This document shows, one piece after another, positions 1 through 6,896 of a DNA stretch of 64,000 bases; position 1 is the stretch's first letter; every line of letters starts with the position of its first letter. The DNA is from Micromonospora craniellae (lineage in GTDB: Bacteria > Actinomycetota > Actinomycetes > Mycobacteriales > Micromonosporaceae), in the NCBI RefSeq assembly GCF_014764405.1, contig NZ_CP061725.1, positions 2,542,001 to 2,606,000 of the forward strand, written 5' to 3'. A model generated the notes under the pieces. That model searched no databases. It was given only the letters and a program-made list of their open reading frames with translations, and had not been told where the DNA came from. Both the position numbers and the translations under genes were made by a program.

Positions 1-282
1 TCTCGCACGGGCACTGGTCATGCGCCCACGCGGGGACGAAGCGCCGGACGCTGGCAAGCCCGGACTCCGCGGTACCACCCCGCTTGCGCTCCACGTTGCG
101 AGCGCCACTCATTCCGCCGCGTAACGTGCGACCTGACGTCCGGCTCTACTAGGACACGCCACCTGGCCTGCCTGTTCTTCCGGAGGCTCCCCGGTGATGG
201 CCGGATCAGCGCCTGTACCGGAAATTGTAGCGGCTCGTCTGCGACCGCGTGACCGGCGAGTCGCTGAGTCGCCTGGAGCACG

Positions 283-867
283 TTGCCGCTAGGGTTTGCA
301 GGGCGAGACTCGCGTGGCAGCTCTGAGGGTGTCAAGCTGTGTGGGTGGACCGCACTGGCAGTGGGCACGCCACAGGAGCCGGCGTTGGTTGATGTCGACC
401 GGTGGCGGGCTGCTGAGGGGCGTCGGCGGAGGTTGGCGGAGCGGTTGGCGTGGGAGTTGGCGCATCCGGACCCTGACGCTCCGCGTGATGGGTTGAGTGA
501 TTTCGTGGCGGCTGCGGCGGTGCGGGTGCGTTGGGCTTCCGCTGTTGACGCTCAGGTTGCCTTCGACCATGCGCCGCGTGTGATCGCCCTCGGTGGCCGG
601 TTCGGTCGTGTCGCCGGGCGTGGCGGTGTGGTGCTGTACGTGCATTGCTTCGAGGGCGGGATGGACGACTGGAGCCTTGTCGTTCCGTGGGAGCCGTTCG
701 CCGGGCCGGTGTTGGTGTGCGTGGACGACCTGGAGGATCACTGTATGTGGATTTCCGAGGATGATCCGCCGGCGCGGGAGGCTCTGTCGCTGTTACGCAC
801 GGGGATCGAGTTGGCGTTCGGCACCAGGGCGGCGCTGACCGCCGACGGTGGCCTGCCTCCGGATTGA
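283..867 (+). CDS. hypothetical protein of the integrated element
   Basis: A 194-residue protein I do not recognise. The N-terminal third is charged and helical (RWRAAEGRRRRLAERLAWEL); the C-terminal part is acidic, around VCVDDLEDHCMWISEDD. The start shown is TTG with a GGAG four bases upstream; a GTG at 361 in the same frame, starting VGTPQEP, is a credible alternative and would remove 26 residues. It converges on the sigma-like gene and the two overlap tail to tail by about 75 bases, so one of the two 3' ends may be mis-set. Codon bias (third-position GC) supports this frame over the opposite one up to about position 800. Function unknown; probably element cargo or accessory. Confidence 0.5.
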   Translation: MPLGFAGRDSRGSSEGVKLCGWTALAVGTPQEPALVDVDRWRAAEGRRRRLAERLAWELAHPDPDAPRDGLSDFVAAAAVRVRWASAVDAQVAFDHAPRVIALGGRFGRVAGRGGVVLYVHCFEGGMDDWSLVVPWEPFAGPVLVCVDDLEDHCMWISEDDPPAREALSLLRTGIELAFGTRAALTADGGLPPD

Positions 868-1761
868 CCTGCGGGTACCGAGGCGACTATGGCCGCTCCG
901 GCGGGTGGTGTCGGGCAGCCGGGCCTGTGGGTGTGGGGGTTCGGTGAGGTCGTGTCGGCTGAGGAGTCTGGCGATGGTGGTGGCGGCGCGGGTGCGTTGT
1001 TTGGAGGCGCTGGGTTCGCTGAGGTGCAGGTCGTCGGCGACCGCGCGTAGGGTTTCGCCGTTGAGGTAGGTGCGGCGGATCAGGGTGGCCTGGGTGTCGC
1101 TGATCGTCTGCCGGCCTGTGCGGGTGTTGGCCTGGGTGACGAGGCGGTTCAGGACGTCGTGGACGGTTTCCTGGTTGGCGTCGTCGAGGTGGGCGTCGTG
1201 TTCGGGGTTGCCGTGCTCGGAGCGGGGGATGCGGTCGTCGGGTAGCGCGTCGAGGTCATACAGGGGTGGTGGGTGTTGTCGTTTGCGTCCGCTGGCGTGG
1301 GTGTAGGCGGCGTCGGTGAGTCGGGGGAAGAGCTGCGGTGTGGTCAGGTCGAGGCGGTGCAGGGCGAACAGGAACTCGATGGCGAGGGTGTAGTGGGCCT
1401 GGGCGGCCGGGCCGGGGGCGAGGTACGCGGTGAGCTTGTTGGCCTGGGTGCGGAGTTTCGGGTAGGCGACGCCGAGCGCGTACAGGTTCCAGTCGCTGCG
1501 GTGGGCGCGGGCGGTGTCGGCGAGGTGCCGCCAGGCCCGGTCCCGAACATGCCCGGGGGCGCGCATGACGTGGAGGCGGAAGTCGACCATGGGCAGCGGG
1601 GTCGGCAGTGTGTCCGGGTCGATGACGTTGCTGGGGACGGTCAGCGTGATGCGGGTGCGGGCCTGGGCTTCGATCTGGCCGAGGACGGTGAGGTCGGCCC
1701 GTCGTCGTGGTGGTCCCAGTCCGGCGTTGGACAGTGGGGTCGGCTGGTGCGGGGCGGGCAC
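793..1761 (-). CDS. sigma-70 region-4-like DNA-binding protein
   Basis: A 322-residue protein. Residues about 215-265 read as a sigma-70 region 4 or LuxR-like helix-turn-helix (TQATLIRRTYLNGETLRAVADDLHLS followed within the same helix pair by a basic KQRTRAATTIARLL), the type used for -35 recognition. The long N-terminal part has no family I can name. The GTG start has AGGGA upstream, and a perfect palindrome (ACAGGG TAT CCCTGT, 1760-1774) overlaps the start, suggesting autoregulation or translational control. It diverges from the replication-relaxation gene across about 785 non-coding bases. The last 30 or so residues are Arg-rich and lie over the end of the convergent gene, so the true stop context is uncertain. 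Likely a regulator of the mobile element. Confidence 0.6.
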   Translation of the reverse strand: MPAPHQPTPLSNAGLGPPRRRADLTVLGQIEAQARTRITLTVPSNVIDPDTLPTPLPMVDFRLHVMRAPGHVRDRAWRHLADTARAHRSDWNLYALGVAYPKLRTQANKLTAYLAPGPAAQAHYTLAIEFLFALHRLDLTTPQLFPRLTDAAYTHASGRKRQHPPPLYDLDALPDDRIPRSEHGNPEHDAHLDDANQETVHDVLNRLVTQANTRTGRQTISDTQATLIRRTYLNGETLRAVADDLHLSEPSASKQRTRAATTIARLLSRHDLTEPPHPQARLPDTTRRSGHSRLGTRRSIRRQATVGGQRRPGAERQLDPRA

Positions 1762-1774
1762 AGGGTATCCCTGT
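1760..1774. promoter_or_regulatory. palindrome at the start codon of the sigma-like gene
   Basis: Six-base perfect arms (ACAGGG and CCCTGT) around TAT. It covers the first base pairs of the GTG start and the AGGGA ribosome site of the minus-strand gene ending at 793, so it could be an operator or an RNA hairpin that hides the start. Function is inferred from position only. Confidence 0.35.
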
Positions 1775-1941
1775 CAGCGACGCCGGTTGCCGCTGCAGCG
1801 CGGTGATCCCATGCCGGGGTGCCCCGTTCCTACCGTCCGCCGCCGGAGCGGACTGCGCTTCTGGCCGTGGTCACGAGCCTACGCGCGCCGGTGGTCAAGA
1901 TTTTTCTCGCGCGAACGGAAAGTTCGACCACCTTCGCTTCC

Positions 1942-2300
1942 CCTCTATAGGTAGAGGACACCGGTCCTTCCACGGCGGGTGATGGTCGGCGCGTACCGGG
2001 ATGAAGCCGACGGATCGCATCTCAGGTTGAAGGGCTGTGGCCTGGGGTTTTCCAATCGGCGGCCCGGATTTGTAATCCCATTGGTGAAGGGGTACCTCGC
2101 CCCTCGCGGCGCGCGCCGGGGCTGTTGTCCACCCAACAGACACCCACCACCTCACCCAACACCCGATCCCGTTGCGGCGGTGGCAGTGCGGGGCTGTCCA
2201 GCTCCTGACGGTATCTGTCACCACCGTGCCTGACAGAAGTCCACCACCGATAGAGAGGTGTCTGATTCGTAGTTGAACAGGATGATTCGAGGTTGAACAG
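1942..2300. promoter_or_regulatory. divergent non-coding region with hairpin and tandem repeat
   Basis: Part of the 785-base gap (1762-2547) between the divergent sigma-like and replication-relaxation genes. No convincing ORF is seen. It holds a small hairpin (CCTCTA TAGG TAGAGG, 1942-1957), an inverted pair CTGTCA/TGACAG (2215-2220 and 2231-2236), and two tandem 17-base units (2264-2280 and 2284-2300). GC content falls locally, as expected of an intergenic control region. Likely carries promoters and operators for both flanking genes; no specific regulator can be named. Confidence 0.45.
2264..2300 (+). repeat. tandem repeat, two 17-bp units with 20-bp period
   Basis: GATTCGTAGTTGAACAG at 2264-2280 and GATTCGAGGTTGAACAG at 2284-2300, two mismatches. 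A 20-bp period puts equivalent bases on nearly the same DNA face (about two helical turns), which fits cooperative binding by a dimeric element-encoded protein. It lies about 250 bases upstream of the replication-relaxation start. Confidence 0.6.
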
Positions 2301-2547
2301 CAGCCTTCGCAGGGTTCGACCCGGTCCAGGCGCTGACAGAAGGTGCCCGGTCCGGGTGTCGGTCCGTGCCCGGCGCGGTGCGGCTGTCAGGGGTTGCGGA
2401 CTGCTCTGCACCCGATCCGCAACCCAACACGGCGTGAACACGCAGGCCAAGCCCACTTCGGCCGTTCTTTACGGACCGGCGACTGACATAGATGTCAACT
2501 CTTCCCCGGGGATGCGCTTATCAGCGCGACAGCGAAAGGAAAAGCTG

Positions 2548-4284
2548 ATGTCGTCCGGAACCACCCTACGGCTGCGGGCCTCCGGCGGCCCCAGCGAACA
2601 ACTCCTGCTCCTGCTCAACGACCACCGGGTCATGACCACGGACCAACTCGCCCGCGCCACATCGACTCCGGCCCGTACGGTGCTGTACCGGCTCGAACAA
2701 CTCCGTGCCGCCGGCATGGTCGACTACGACCGGCCCGGCCGCCACACCGGCAGCGCACCCCACCACTGGTGGCTCCGCCCCGCCGGAGCACGCCTGATCA
2801 CCGGCACCGCCCTGGCCGACGGCCGCCGACCCTCGGCCATGTTCTCCGCCCACGCCGCCACCATCACCGAGGTGTGGCTCGCCCTGCGCGACAACGGCCC
2901 ACCCGCCGGACTCACCATGACCGGCTGGGCCACCGACCGGGCCGGCTGGCAGGAATGGGACGGCCCCACCTCCGCATGGGGCGGCACCACTACCAAGCGC
3001 CTCACGCCCGACGCCGTGTACGAAGCCGTCCTGCCCGATGGGAGGGCGACGGCGGCGTTCGTGGAGATCGACCTCGCCTCCATGACCCACACCCAGCTCA
3101 GAGCCAAACTCGACCGGTACCGCGCCTACACCCGCGACCAAGCATGGCGCGGCAGGTTCCCGCACTGCCCACCCCTGCTGCTGTTCACCACCACCGCCCA
3201 CCGGGCCGTCACCTTCACCCGCAACGCCGCCAAACACCTCCGCGAAGACCACACCCCCAGCCGCTACCGGCGAAACGCTGTCACCGACTTCGACCTAATC
3301 GCCGAACACGGCCGGCTCATCGTCGCCGCGACCGGCCTCGTCCGCGACCCCGCCCGCGCCGTCACCGCCCACGCCTGGAACCTCACCGACCTCGAAGCCG
3401 CCGAAACCACGATCACCGCGATCCTCACGGAACGCGCCACCGTCACCGCCGCCGCCCAACCCGCCTACCGGCGGGAACGCGCCGCCGAACTCGCCCGCCG
3501 ACGCTCCCACACCCTGCGCGACCTGGCCCGCCACCCACAGCAACTCGAATCGAGCCTCGGCCCCGCCGCCGTCGACCTGCTGACCTACCTCTTCGACCGC
3601 GACCACGACCCCCGCAACCCGTTCACCCCCGACCTCGACACCAGCAGCGTTCTGGCCGCGCTCGCCGACTGGTGGCGACACCACCCCGACGACACCACCA
3701 CCGCTAAGACGCTGCGCACCGCGCTCACCCGGGCACACCACACCGCCTGGTCCCACCAGGTCCACCACCTCGCCCACCTCGCCAACGGAGGCGACGACCG
3801 GCCCGCCTGGTACACCGCCGCCACCCACCTCACACGACAACGCCTACTCACCCCCACCGAACACCACCGGCTCGACCACGCCCACACCCGCGAACAAGCC
3901 CAAGCCGACGTCTGGCGCGACTGGCAACCCCCCAACCGCCACTACGGCACCCGGCTCACCTACCCGCAGTGGCGCGACGAACACGTCGACCAGCGGTGGC
4001 GCGCACTGTCCTGGTGGCAACGCCACCACACCCACCGCGACACCCTCACCGCCGCGTTCGACGACAAACACCTCACCGCCTGCGCCCGCTGCGCCCTCAC
4101 CCTGCCCACCAACGACACCGGCAACTGCCCTGGCTGCCACCACCACCAACGCCTACCCCACACCCAGCGACACTCGATCACCCCACTGACCGACCTCATC
4201 ACCGCACTACTCGCCAAGACGGCCGACGACCCCTCACCGCCACCCGGCACCACCGGAATCTCGACCGCGCCCGGTCGAGATTGA
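2548..4284 (+). CDS. replication-relaxation family protein
   Basis: A 578-residue protein matching my memory of the actinobacterial replication-relaxation family (PF13814), found on integrative elements and plasmids near conjugation and replication genes. The N-terminus is a winged-helix domain (about residues 10-75: LLLLNDHRVMTTDQLARATS, then RTVLYRLEQLRAAGMV). A nuclease-like or structural core follows with the family motif FVEIDLASMTHTQLRAKL at about 170-190, and the region around LRRFP/LLLFTT. The C-terminus has a four-cysteine zinc-ribbon-like pair (CARC and CPGC, about 510-535). ATG is chosen because of AAAGGA seven bases upstream; the open frame continues further upstream without codon bias. 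An 8-bp-stem hairpin (4259-4280) lies within the last codons. Probably part of element maintenance. Confidence 0.8.
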   Translation: MSSGTTLRLRASGGPSEQLLLLLNDHRVMTTDQLARATSTPARTVLYRLEQLRAAGMVDYDRPGRHTGSAPHHWWLRPAGARLITGTALADGRRPSAMFSAHAATITEVWLALRDNGPPAGLTMTGWATDRAGWQEWDGPTSAWGGTTTKRLTPDAVYEAVLPDGRATAAFVEIDLASMTHTQLRAKLDRYRAYTRDQAWRGRFPHCPPLLLFTTTAHRAVTFTRNAAKHLREDHTPSRYRRNAVTDFDLIAEHGRLIVAATGLVRDPARAVTAHAWNLTDLEAAETTITAILTERATVTAAAQPAYRRERAAELARRRSHTLRDLARHPQQLESSLGPAAVDLLTYLFDRDHDPRNPFTPDLDTSSVLAALADWWRHHPDDTTTAKTLRTALTRAHHTAWSHQVHHLAHLANGGDDRPAWYTAATHLTRQRLLTPTEHHRLDHAHTREQAQADVWRDWQPPNRHYGTRLTYPQWRDEHVDQRWRALSWWQRHHTHRDTLTAAFDDKHLTACARCALTLPTNDTGNCPGCHHHQRLPHTQRHSITPLTDLITALLAKTADDPSPPPGTTGISTAPGRD

Positions 4285-4315
4285 TAAGCAAACGCCATAT
4301 CTCGCTCCGCGAGAT
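4259..4315. terminator. two adjacent hairpins at the end of the replication-relaxation gene
   Basis: The first hairpin (4259-4280) has perfect 8-bp arms TCTCGACC/GGTCGAGA around GCGCCC and overlaps the last codons. The second (4299-4315) has perfect 7-bp arms ATCTCGC/GCGAGAT around TCC. Both arms share the TCTCG motif, so these may be paired protein-binding sites as well as, or rather than, a terminator. No U-tract follows. Confidence 0.45.
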
Positions 4316-4370
4316 TGGCGGCCATTTCCCATATCTTGCTACGCGACCGGATGGCGCGTACGCGAGATCT

Positions 4371-4785
4371 GGTAACCGGTCACTACAACTTGCTGCCCCG
4401 GCCCGGCCTTTACGGGAACTGTCACCGTAACCGTGCTACGGGCACGGATCAACCCGTACGGAACGGTACAGCACAGCACGGCCGGCGTGAAGCACCACGG
4501 CGCGGTGACACGCTGTGTGCCTGGTGTCGGTGGAGCTTCCGCCTCGCCGCCACCAGCCTGGTAACCCCTACTCCGGGCGTTACCAGCCGCTACCCGTAGC
4601 GCCGTAGCACCCACCCGGGAGCGGTAACGCCTCTGTGGGGAAACCGCATCGGCGCGAATGAGGCGGAGTGCATGTGTCAGCTTCCTCACACCCTATTCTC
4701 CGGCTTGTGCCGGATCTGATCGTCCCGTTCCGCCTGGTGCCGGAAACGGCCGTTACCAGGCGGAACGGGTAGCACGGGTGGTAAC
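4371..4785. repeat. cluster of seven GGTAAC/GTTACC motifs
   Basis: In the gene-poor gap 4285-4824 the motif (G/C)GTAAC or its reverse complement GTTACC occurs at about 4371, 4426, 4560, 4579, 4623, 4752 and 4780, in both orientations. That density is high for a six-base motif in about 415 bases of GC-rich DNA. The gap otherwise holds no ORF I can support. Next to a replication-relaxation gene this looks like an iteron-like or partition-like binding region, possibly the element's origin of replication or transfer. This is inference from spacing and neighbours. Confidence 0.4.
4724..4769. repeat. 15-bp perfect inverted repeat
   Basis: Arms 4724-4738 (CCCGTTCCGCCTGGT) and 4755-4769 are exact reverse complements around a 16-base loop that itself contains a small GGCC stem and one of the GTTACC motifs. 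It lies about 55 bases before the short ORF at 4825. It could be a terminator, a leader-RNA structure, or a nick-site cruciform of an oriT or double-strand origin. Confidence 0.6.
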
Positions 4786-4824
4786 GCCACCGCGTCATTA
4801 TCAATTCACGGAAAGGCGAAAGCG

Positions 4825-4896
4825 ATGACCGCAGCGAACCGGAAACCAGCGGAACCGACCGTGGAGGACGATGGCCACAAGCCAGACGACACCTGA
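4825..4896 (+). CDS. possible 23-residue upstream peptide
   Basis: ATG with a purine-rich ribosome site (GAAAGGCGAAAG) opens a 23-codon frame reading MTAANRKPAEPTVEDDGHK then PDDT. Its stop at 4894-4896 lies inside the next gene, whose ATG is at 4871, so translation of the two could be coupled. The peptide is hydrophilic and unlike any known leader. It may be a real small protein, a coupling device, or the true start of a frameshifted longer gene. Confidence 0.35.
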   Translation: MTAANRKPAEPTVEDDGHKPDDT

Positions 4897-5341
4897 CCCA
4901 CGCCGTCGCCCACGAGGCGACCGGTCGCCGGACCTGGCCACTCCCGGCCGAGACGGCGACCCCACCCCCGCCGACCACCCACGAGGCCAGCCCAACGCCA
5001 GGGGGACGTTACCGCTGGCCACCCCTCCACCCCGCACCCGGACAACAGCCCGCGTCAGCCGACCGGACCCGCCAACCCCACCCCACCACGACCACGAGCA
5101 GGACAGCGACCCCTCGGAGGTGAAAGCGATCATGCGGGAACGCCTCGCCGCGATGGCCGCGCCCCGCGACACCGACGACCCCGAACTCGCGGCACTCCGG
5201 GCCATCCTCCGCGACCAGACACTGATGGCCCACGTCACCGCCAACGTCGACCAGTGGCCGCCGCTCACGAACGAGCAGCGCGCCACCGTCGCCGCGCTGC
5301 TCGGCCGACGGCGAACGCGACGTGGTCTTGATTTTGGATGA
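4871..5341 (+). CDS. hypothetical protein, disordered N-terminus
   Basis: A 156-residue protein. The first 85 residues are Pro/Arg/Thr-rich and probably disordered. The last 70 form a helical domain of a type often seen in small actinobacterial element proteins (ELAALRAILRDQTLMAHV, then VDQWPPLTNEQRATVAALL). ATG 4871 is preceded by GGAGG at the right distance. It overlaps the 23-codon ORF at 4825 and is followed directly by a strong hairpin terminator. Function unknown; carried by the integrated element. Confidence 0.6.
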   Translation: MATSQTTPDPRRRPRGDRSPDLATPGRDGDPTPADHPRGQPNARGTLPLATPPPRTRTTARVSRPDPPTPPHHDHEQDSDPSEVKAIMRERLAAMAAPRDTDDPELAALRAILRDQTLMAHVTANVDQWPPLTNEQRATVAALLGRRRTRRGLDFG

Positions 5342-5359
5342 AGGCAAGTCTCGCGTGGA

Positions 5360-5387
5360 GGGGTACCCCGGCCCGCCGGGGTGCCCC
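5360..5387 (+). terminator. hairpin terminator
   Basis: A 12-bp stem (GGGGTACCCCGG with CCGGGGTGCCCC, one G-U wobble) around a CCCG loop, 18 bases after the stop of the preceding gene. Rho-independent in shape, with no long U-tract, as usual for actinobacteria. Confidence 0.7.
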
Positions 5388-5732
5388 TTCGGGGCTGCCG
5401 CCTAAACCGTTCGGGTACACGACGCAGTCGTCGACCTTCACTTATGGTCTACTTCGAGATAGCTCGGATTGATAATTGGCTTATCGGTAGCCTCGATCCT
5501 TGGTCGAACATCGACCTCGCGATTGAGGCCCGCTCGGCTTCGTCGATCTTTGTTCCCGTGCGGTGTCCGGTACCTGGTGGCCTTCCCGATCCTGAGTCGA
5601 TTGCTCGTCGGCCCCCGTCCGCCCCGCCCGCCCGGTCGGATCTCATGGGAACTGAGCGGGCTTGTTGAACGACTATCAGGTGGGTGACAGCCGTCCCGGC
5701 TTGTCCAGCCAGTGTGGAGGAGGGTGACGGAG
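5388..5732. other. non-coding gap upstream of the HupE-like gene
   Basis: About 345 bases with lower GC than the surroundings. Open frames exist on both strands but none has actinobacterial codon bias, a ribosome site or a recognisable product. It presumably contains the promoter of the HupE/UreJ-like gene; no clear -35/-10 pair could be fixed. Confidence 0.4.
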
Positions 5733-6788
5733 ATGGCTGTGGCGCGGTGGGCCGTGGTGGTGACCGCTGCGGCAGCGGTGGCAACGTTCACTATGCCGGG
5801 GGCGGCGTCCGCACATGGTGTGGGCGGGTCCAGCGAGACGGTCGGTGGATTTGTGTGGTTGGGCACCAAACACATGCTCGCCGGCTGGGATCACCTACTG
5901 TTTGTCGGCGGGGTCCTGCTGCTGGCCGGTGGGGTTCGCCGCGCGGCGAAGTTGATCTCGTTGTTCGCACTCGGGCACAGCGTCACCCTGTTCACCGCCA
6001 CGGTGGCTGACTGGCACGTCAACCCGGTCATGGTCGATGTCGTGGTCGGGCTGAGTCTGGTCTTCGTGGGCGTGGTCGGGTTGCGAGGCCGGCCAAAGAA
6101 CTGGACGTGGTTCGCCGTGGCGGTACTGACGTTCGGACTGATCCACGGTCTGGGCCTGTCGACCCGTTTGCAGGAGGTCGGCCTGCCCGACAGCGGAGTC
6201 ATCCCCCGGGTGCTGGCGTTCAACGTCGGGGTGGAGATCGGGCAACTCGTCGCCGTCGTCGGAATGTTCATCATCGGCGACGTGCTTCGGCACTACGTGC
6301 CGAAGCTACGCGACACGCGGCTGTCGCACGGAGTCCTCATCGCGGCCGGGCTTGTAGCCGCTTCCGTGCTGGTCATCACCTCACCCGGCGAGGTGCTGCG
6401 CCCATTGCGGCCCGAAGCTGCGGTCGGTGTCTGCGCCGTCCGGGAACGAACCGAGACATTCCCGTTCGGCACCAGCCACCCGGCGAAGCAGTTCTACGAA
6501 CCGTACGAGGAAGTGCCAGCGACCTCATTCGGCCATGTCATCACCGATGGCTACATTATCGTCACCTACCGGCCAGACCTTCCCGCTGACCAACTCGACC
6601 AGGTACGTGCCTACGTGGCGGACCCCGCCGTCGGTCGGGTCGTCGGCGGCCACGCCGCAGACCAAGGCGAGGCGATCAAGGCCGTGCACGCCTACCAGAC
6701 CCTGGTCTGCGACACCGTGGACACCGACGCGATGCGCCAGTTCAGCAGCGGCTGGTTCGCCGACCCCCGGTCCAAGCCCGCAGAATAG
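5733..6788 (+). CDS. HupE/UreJ-like membrane protein fused to a DUF3105-like domain
   Basis: A 351-residue protein. Residues 1-27 look like a signal peptide or first membrane helix ending at AASAHG. Five or six further membrane helices carry the family motifs KHMLAGWDHLLF, FALGHSVTL and GLIHGLGLS, whose His and Asp residues are thought to bind Ni, Co or another transition metal in HupE/UreJ proteins. From about residue 235 the chain becomes extracytoplasmic and resembles DUF3105 (GTSHPAKQFYEPYEEVPATS; IIVTYRPDLPADQLDQVRAY), a domain of unknown function. ATG 5733 is chosen for the GGAGG 12 bases upstream. It lies inside the mobile element, so it is probably metal- or redox-related cargo. The fusion itself is unusual; whether the C-terminal half binds metal is unknown. 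Confidence 0.7.
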   Translation: MAVARWAVVVTAAAAVATFTMPGAASAHGVGGSSETVGGFVWLGTKHMLAGWDHLLFVGGVLLLAGGVRRAAKLISLFALGHSVTLFTATVADWHVNPVMVDVVVGLSLVFVGVVGLRGRPKNWTWFAVAVLTFGLIHGLGLSTRLQEVGLPDSGVIPRVLAFNVGVEIGQLVAVVGMFIIGDVLRHYVPKLRDTRLSHGVLIAAGLVAASVLVITSPGEVLRPLRPEAAVGVCAVRERTETFPFGTSHPAKQFYEPYEEVPATSFGHVITDGYIIVTYRPDLPADQLDQVRAYVADPAVGRVVGGHAADQGEAIKAVHAYQTLVCDTVDTDAMRQFSSGWFADPRSKPAE

Positions 6789-6808
6789 TCTGCGGGTCAG
6801 TCGCGCTC

Positions 6809-6834
6809 TGGCGCACCGGACACGTGGTGCGCCA
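6809..6834. terminator. hairpin between convergent genes
   Basis: Perfect 9-bp arms TGGCGCACC/GGTGCGCCA around an 8-base loop, 20 bases after the stop of the HupE-like gene and about 60 bases past the integrase stop. It can serve as a bidirectional terminator. Confidence 0.65.
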
Positions 6835-6896
6835 CGGCCCGCACCAATCCTCCGGCTCGGGCGACGATCACAGGCAAAGCACTGAAACAACTCCGG

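Noticed and set aside
18..368. 116-residue minus-strand frame at the window start
   Set aside because: No start signal, no recognisable domain and atypical codon usage; I see nothing certain in 1-282.
4315..4599. 94-residue plus-strand frame in the iteron-like gap
   Set aside because: No ribosome site, poor codon bias and no family. The region is better read as non-coding repeats.
5438..5875. 145-residue minus-strand frame overlapping the HupE-like gene start
   Set aside because: It overlaps a well-supported gene and its signal peptide and lacks codon bias in the non-overlapping part.
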